A stretch of 10,535 nt of DNA from Rhodoferax sp. (GTDB taxonomy: Bacteria > Pseudomonadota > Gammaproteobacteria > Burkholderiales > Burkholderiaceae_C): assembly GCA_020048795.1 (NCBI GenBank), contig JAIFMA010000179.1:1-10535 (forward strand), written 5' to 3'. Shown piece by piece: positions 6,462-10,535 of this stretch. How positions within the stretch are numbered: position 1 is the stretch's first letter; every line of letters starts with the position of its first letter. The notes beneath the pieces are model-generated. The model did not search any database. It was given only the letters and a program-made list of their open reading frames with translations, and had not been told where the DNA came from. A program made the position numbers and the translations under genes.

Positions 6462-6950
6462 ATGCGTTTTGCACATTTGAGCCTAGCGGGTCTTTCGCTG
6501 CTGACCGCCTGCAGCAGCTATGCGCCGCCTACCAACTTGGCTGGTATCAGACGCGACGAATTGATTGCCCGGATGGGCCAGCCGGATAGGCAGCGGGGGT
6601 TGCCCACAGGTACGCGCCTGGAGTTTCCCCGCGGACCCATGGGCCACCACACCTGGTTTGTTGACTTGGATGCTGCCGGCTACGCCACCAGAGCCGAGCA
6701 AGTTTTGACCGAGCCGAACTTCAATCAAATTGTCCCAGGCATGGCTCAGGATGAGGTCAGTCAGCGGCTAGGGCGACCCAGTCATATTCAAGGATTGGGG
6801 CGTTCACGGGGTGTGGTGTGGAGCTATCGTTTCGAGAACCACTTCTGCCAGTGGTTTCAAGTGGAGATTGCACAGGACCAAAAAGTCCGCTCGACAGGCT
6901 TTGGCGAACCCCCGGAATGCGAGCGACGGGACAGTTTTGTTATTCCTTGA
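6462..6950 (+). CDS. Small lipoprotein with two BamE/SmpA-like motifs
   Basis: A predicted 162-residue lipoprotein. The signal peptide ends in the lipobox LTAC (Cys17), followed by Ser-Ser, which fits the outer membrane. Two copies of the BamE/SmpA-type motif, in which a short helix precedes a Gly-x-Pro turn, are visible: AGIRRDELIARMGQPD (27-42) and IVPGMAQDEVSQRLGRPS (90-107). BamE belongs to the machine that inserts beta-barrel proteins, but this protein is not BamE itself. It resembles uncharacterised betaproteobacterial lipoproteins with a duplicated fold. Two Cys (129 and 153) in the second half could form a disulfide. The ATG at 6462 has TGGAG eight bases upstream. It converges with the kinase gene, leaving a 116-base gap with no clear terminator. 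No functional link to the metallopeptidase on its left is evident. Confidence 0.75.
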   Translation: MRFAHLSLAGLSLLTACSSYAPPTNLAGIRRDELIARMGQPDRQRGLPTGTRLEFPRGPMGHHTWFVDLDAAGYATRAEQVLTEPNFNQIVPGMAQDEVSQRLGRPSHIQGLGRSRGVVWSYRFENHFCQWFQVEIAQDQKVRSTGFGEPPECERRDSFVIP

Positions 6951-7066
6951 CTGTCAGGGTCGGCCACGCAGGCCTACCCGGTAGCGAGTCCAGCCATTCG
7001 CCGATGCACTGGCTCACCAACTGACACACTGATCGAGCCACGAGCTGGACCTGATCCGCCCCCTTG

Positions 7067-9259
7067 TTAATCCACTGTGGCATTGATGGTCTTCAGGATC
7101 AATCGCAGTTCAGCGCTGACAGCGTTGATGCCGTCGCGGGTTTGCTGCACCAGATCGGCGAAACTCTGCGGGTCCAGCAGCTCGTGTTTCAGTTGCATCT
7201 CGGTTTTTGCGGCAAAGTCGGCCAGTTGATTGGCACCCACTGTGACCGACAGGCCTTTGAGCGTGTGCATGATGCGCGCCGCATCCTTTTGCTCGCGGCG
7301 TGCCAAGTGTTGTGCCAGCCGGTCAGCGTAGCCTGCAATATCCTGCAAATAGCTTTGGGTAAACCGCCGATACAGCGTGGTGTCGCTGCCCACCCAATCA
7401 AGGGCTCGGGCCAAATCGATCTTTGCCACCTCGTGCAAATTCATTGGCACAATACGGGTGGGTAGCGGGGCTGCCTGCACTGACTTGTTTTCCGCCCCCG
7501 GGTGCTCTGTCCAACCGGCATGGCGGCGCAGCAAGGCAACCAACTTTCCTAGCTCAAACGGCTTGCCAACATGGTCGTTCATGCCCGCAGCATGGCACAT
7601 GGCAATGTCTTCGGCCAGGCTATTGGCGGTCAGGGCAATGATCGGCAAACCGGTCAGCCCCAACTGTTGGCGAATGGCGCGGGTGGCGGCAAAGCCATCC
7701 AGCACCGGCATCTGCAAGTCCATCAGCACCGCATCAAACGGCGGGTCGGCGCTGGCCACGGCCTCGACACCGAGCTGGCCATTGTCAGCCACGGCCACCA
7801 GCGCACCCTCGCGGCTCAGCAGTTCCTTTGCCACCATCTGGTTGATGAAATTGTCTTCCACCACCAAAATTCGCATCTGCGCCAGACCGGGTTGCCCCTG
7901 GCCTGGCGGGCACAGTTTATTCGGCGCAAAGCCTTCACAAGCCTGGGCAATGATTTCAAGCAACATCTCCGCGCTGAACGGTTTGGTCAAGAAACCACTC
8001 ACGCGTGCCTGCTCAAGCTCGGTCCGATCGGCCAACTGGTCGCGGCCATTGGCACTCACCATGATCAGGCGTGGCGGGCGGTGTGCGCCAAAGTCCAGCG
8101 CCTTGATCTGGCGGGCAGTTTCCCAGCCATCCATCCCGGGCATTTGCCAGTCCAGCAGCACCACGGTGAACGGGCTCACCGGCATTTGACAGCGCTTTTG
8201 TAGCCGTTGCAGGGCGGCCACGCCGCTGTCAACGCCTGTCACGGCAACACCCATGACCTGCAACTGCCCCACCATCAAACGGCAAGCCAAGGCATTGTCG
8301 TCCACCACCAGGACTTCCAGCGCCGGTGGCAAGGCGGGCCGCGGCAACTGCAGCTCTTGTGGCACCGGCAAGACAACGCGCAGTGGCAAACTGAAAAAAA
8401 ACTTGCTGCCCACGCCCAGCGTGCTTTGAACCTGTAGCGTTCCACCCATCAGTTCCACCAGTCGCCGGCTGACCGTCAAACCCAAGCCAGCGCCAACCAA
8501 AGGGCGCGTTGCTGACGCGTCGATCTGGGTGAAAGCCTCAAAAATCCGCTCCTGCTGATTGGCCGCAACGCCGCACCCGGTGTCGCTCACGCCAAACTCA
8601 AGCACTGCGACCTCGTCCTCAAGCCCTTTAAGCCGGACTGACACCACCACCTCGCCTGCGGTGGTAAATTTGACCGCATTGTTGCCCAAATGGATCAGTA
8701 CCTGCTTGAGCCGCAAGCTATCGCCAGACACAACTTCGGGCAGCCTGGGCTCGACATCAAACAGCACCTCAACCGATTCAGAGACCCTGTTGGCTGACAA
8801 GCTCGCCGCCAGTTCACGCAGCAACTGCCCGAGCCGAAACGGCTGCGCCAGCGGCGTCGGTTTGCCAGATTCGACACTGGCGTATTCCAGCACCTCGTCC
8901 AGCAGGCCCAGCAGCGATTTGGCGGCGTTTTCGGATTTTTCGACGATATCGAACTGATGCAAGTTCAGTGGCGTGCCCTTGAGCGTATTGAGCAGGCCCA
9001 GCACTGCATTCATCGGCGTATGGAGTTCGTGGCTCATGGCTGCAAGAAACGCGTTCTTGGCCCGGTGGGCAACTTCGACCATCTCTTTGGCCTGAATCAA
9101 CTCAAGAAACCTGCGTCGCCGCTCGCCAATTTCCTCAACCATCGACCAGATGCGTTGTTGACCGTCAGGCCCGGTCACCATCACCCCATTCAACTGCACG
9201 GCAACCAGGCCATTTGCTGCAATTCTTCCGCTGCGTAGCCATCGGGTGTCAGCGCCCAA
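7067..9259 (-). CDS. Hybrid histidine kinase, catalytic and relay part (HisKA-HATPase-REC-REC-HPt), detached from its PAS domains
   Basis: The kinase part of a BarA/ArcB-style phosphorelay protein, 730 residues if counted from the TTG at 9259. The first 44 residues include the end of a PAS/PAC domain (VQLNGVMVTGPDGQQRIWSM). The HisKA phospho-His is His77 in SHELHTP (usually SHEIRTP). The ATP-binding domain has the N-box NNAVKF (193-198), DTGCG (226-230) and GAGLGL (256-261). Receiver 1 has Asp370 and Lys426, receiver 2 has Asp514 and Lys566, and the C-terminal HPt has His665 in MHTLKG, so a full His-Asp-His-Asp chain is possible. No transmembrane segment is seen. The gene was evidently one with the PAS ORF upstream (9190-9801); a frameshift near 9214 separates them. 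Internal translation could start at the ATG at 9181. Whether a kinase lacking its sensors is made is unknown. Confidence 0.8.
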   Translation of the reverse strand: MGADTRWLRSGRIAANGLVAVQLNGVMVTGPDGQQRIWSMVEEIGERRRRFLELIQAKEMVEVAHRAKNAFLAAMSHELHTPMNAVLGLLNTLKGTPLNLHQFDIVEKSENAAKSLLGLLDEVLEYASVESGKPTPLAQPFRLGQLLRELAASLSANRVSESVEVLFDVEPRLPEVVSGDSLRLKQVLIHLGNNAVKFTTAGEVVVSVRLKGLEDEVAVLEFGVSDTGCGVAANQQERIFEAFTQIDASATRPLVGAGLGLTVSRRLVELMGGTLQVQSTLGVGSKFFFSLPLRVVLPVPQELQLPRPALPPALEVLVVDDNALACRLMVGQLQVMGVAVTGVDSGVAALQRLQKRCQMPVSPFTVVLLDWQMPGMDGWETARQIKALDFGAHRPPRLIMVSANGRDQLADRTELEQARVSGFLTKPFSAEMLLEIIAQACEGFAPNKLCPPGQGQPGLAQMRILVVEDNFINQMVAKELLSREGALVAVADNGQLGVEAVASADPPFDAVLMDLQMPVLDGFAATRAIRQQLGLTGLPIIALTANSLAEDIAMCHAAGMNDHVGKPFELGKLVALLRRHAGWTEHPGAENKSVQAAPLPTRIVPMNLHEVAKIDLARALDWVGSDTTLYRRFTQSYLQDIAGYADRLAQHLARREQKDAARIMHTLKGLSVTVGANQLADFAAKTEMQLKHELLDPQSFADLVQQTRDGINAVSAELRLILKTINATVD
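9190..9259 (-). other. Frameshift/deletion junction splitting the hybrid kinase
   Basis: The two frames overlap only in this 70-base stretch. PAS homology runs to about codon 196 of the upstream frame (near 9214) and resumes in the other frame at NGLVAVQLNG, also near 9214. The point of change is therefore narrow, and about 20 residues of the expected fold appear to be missing. Either a genuine deletion of a non-multiple of three or a sequencing/assembly error could cause this. Confidence 0.65.
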
Positions 9260-9801
9260 TAATCAAGCCGTTCCAGTTCGGCACTGCTGTAGCCGCAAAT
9301 CCGACAAAAAGCCGCATTGACTTCGACGAAGCGCCCGTCCATTTCACACAAACCAATGCCCAACGGCGAAAGATCAAACAGGCCACGTAGCTTTTCTTCG
9401 CTCGCATACAGGGCTGCATGGGCCTCTTTGACCGGGGTGATGTCGGACACCTGGACATAAAACCCCTGTACTTCGCCATCGGTCACGTCCGGGATGTACT
9501 CGGCCAATGAGTGACGAATCCGGTCGCCCGATGGCGCGGGAATAGCCCGCTCGAAAATCTGTCGCTCGCCGCGTAACGCTGCTTCAATATAAGGCAGGTT
9601 CAGTTGAAAACGCTCTTCGCCCAACACGTCCCTGATGTGCATGCCCTTCATGCGCTCAGGATCAACACCCAGCCAGGTCGCATAGGCCTGGTTGCCAAAC
9701 TCATTGTGCAGGTGTTTGTTCCAATAACCCAGCACCGCCGGCACGTTGTCCAGCATGGCGCGAAAGCGGACAGACGGATCAAGTTTGGCAATCGGTGACA
9801 T
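9190..9801 (-). CDS. PAS-domain sensor part of the frameshifted hybrid kinase
   Basis: A 203-residue fragment forming the sensory N-terminus of the hybrid kinase. Residues 8-125 are a PAS plus PAC domain (AMLDNVPAVLGYWNK, GFYVQVSDITPVKEAHAALY). A second PAS begins near 137 (LFDLSPLGIGLCEMDGRFVEVNAAFCRICGY) and reaches YWALTPDGYAAEELQQ before going out of frame and stopping at 9190. In related PAS domains about 20 more residues separate that point from the LVAVQLNGVMVTG strand. That strand is found in the other frame at once, so a short deletion as well as a shift is likely. The ATG at 9801 overlaps the EAL gene by 23 bases and has GTGGGA a few bases upstream, suggesting coupled translation. 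The fragment has no kinase domain and is probably inert or at most a ligand-binding stub. Confidence 0.7.
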   Translation of the reverse strand: MSPIAKLDPSVRFRAMLDNVPAVLGYWNKHLHNEFGNQAYATWLGVDPERMKGMHIRDVLGEERFQLNLPYIEAALRGERQIFERAIPAPSGDRIRHSLAEYIPDVTDGEVQGFYVQVSDITPVKEAHAALYASEEKLRGLFDLSPLGIGLCEMDGRFVEVNAAFCRICGYSSAELERLDYWALTPDGYAAEELQQMAWLPCS

Positions 9802-10535
9802 CCATATTTCCCACGCAAAAACACGGCATTGATGGCCCAGTTCGGGTGTTCACCTTCAAAAATTCGTCCAGCGCATCCAGCGCAAGCGGGCGGCTGTATA
9901 GATAACCCTGGTAGGCATGGCAGCCATGCGACTGCAGAAACGCGCGCTGTGCCTCGGTCTCGACCCCCTCGGCAATCACGTCCATCGACAGCTCACGACC
10001 CAGCGTGATGATGGTGCGGGCAATCGTCTCGTCACTGCACTTGCCGGGCAGATTGGCGACAAACGACTGGTCGATCTTGAGCTGGTCAATCGGCAGGCGC
10101 GCCAGATACGACAGCGATGAATAGCCGGTGCCAAAATCGTCCATCGAAAAGCAGATGCCCATCTGTTTGATCGTCGTCATCTTCAGAATCGCGTCTTCGA
10201 CATCTTTCAGCACCACGCTTTCGGTCAATTCGAGTTTCAGCCGTGCCGGAATCACTGCACTGTCAACCAAGGCAGCATGCACCTGCGCCACAAAATCGGC
10301 TTGCTGGAATTGGCGCGCGCTGACATTCACCGCGATTTGCAGGCCGCAATGCGCTGCGCTGCGTTCCCAGTGTTTGAGCAAGCCGCAGGCCGCCTGCAGC
10401 ACCCAAAGCCCGATCGGCAGGATCAAGCCGGTTTCTTCTGCCAGCGCGATGAACTCGCCCGGTGGTACCAGACCGTGCTGCGGATGCTGCCAGCGCAACA
10501 AGGCTTCAACGCCGACCACATGCAGTTGCGAATCG
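9779..10535 (-). CDS. EAL-domain cyclic-di-GMP phosphodiesterase (5' end outside window)
   Basis: The last 251 codons of a c-di-GMP phosphodiesterase that hydrolyses c-di-GMP to pGpG. The frame is open to the window edge, so only the first EAL strand and any upstream PAS or GGDEF domains are missing. Signature residues are all visible: VEALLRWQHP (the EAL motif), NVSARQF, KLELTES, MDDFGTGYSS, the Lys in IDQLKIDQSF, the Glu in IAEGVET and the Gln in YQGYLYSRPL. The metal-binding and catalytic set looks complete, so the domain is probably active. The C-terminus runs about 26 residues past the domain and overlaps the start of the PAS-kinase gene by 23 bases. That implies a shared transcript linking c-di-GMP turnover with the phosphorelay. 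Identity of the domain is firm; the full architecture is unknown. Confidence 0.92.
   Translation of the reverse strand, partial: DSQLHVVGVEALLRWQHPQHGLVPPGEFIALAEETGLILPIGLWVLQAACGLLKHWERSAAHCGLQIAVNVSARQFQQADFVAQVHAALVDSAVIPARLKLELTESVVLKDVEDAILKMTTIKQMGICFSMDDFGTGYSSLSYLARLPIDQLKIDQSFVANLPGKCSDETIARTIITLGRELSMDVIAEGVETEAQRAFLQSHGCHAYQGYLYSRPLALDALDEFLKVNTRTGPSMPCFCVGNMDVTDCQT

Noticed and set aside
6462..6950. Lipoprotein as the immunity partner of the M91-type protease
   Set aside because: It is 498 bases away with its own signals, and BamE-like lipoproteins are not known immunity proteins for this family; proximity alone is not support.

Overview
The window looks like a chromosomal accessory region of a betaproteobacterium, probably of the Comamonadaceae (Rhodoferax/Polaromonas-like). 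This rests on the GC-rich codon use, the RimI-type remnant, the IS91-type transposase scrap and the style of the sensor kinase. It is inferred by recognition, not by a database search.

Layout, left to right. Bases 15-116 are the first copy of a ~102-bp direct repeat. It abuts a beheaded RimI-type acetyltransferase remnant (about 124-462). Two tightly coupled plus-strand genes follow: an OmpA-C-terminal lipoprotein (541-1818) and a 1002-residue exported WD40/Ig-like/caspase (peptidase C14) protein (1829-4837), only 10 bases apart. After them come a short IS91-type transposase remnant (about 4953-5024) and, fused to its broken end, the second repeat copy (5025-5126). The two copies match at 95 of 102 positions, lie in the same orientation 5010 bp apart, and bracket the lipoprotein-caspase pair. 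This suggests a cassette moved or rearranged by an IS91/ISCR-like element.

Next is a more AT-rich leader with two hairpins, then an orphan NleD-like (M91-type) zinc metallopeptidase (5301-5963) resembling type III secretion effectors. About 500 bp without a convincing gene follows, containing three tandem mini-hairpins. A small lipoprotein with two BamE/SmpA-like motifs (6462-6950) comes next.

The right third is on the minus strand: the 3' part of an EAL phosphodiesterase gene running off the window (9779-10535), then a PAS-PAS-HisKA-HATPase-REC-REC-HPt hybrid kinase (7067-9801). The kinase is split by a frameshift, apparently with a small deletion inside the second PAS domain near 9214. The lipoprotein and caspase are predicted to act together in the envelope. 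The EAL and kinase genes would have coupled c-di-GMP turnover to a phosphorelay, but the sensor half is now detached from the kinase half. The most notable objects are the repeat-bracketed envelope caspase pair and the orphan M91-type protease.
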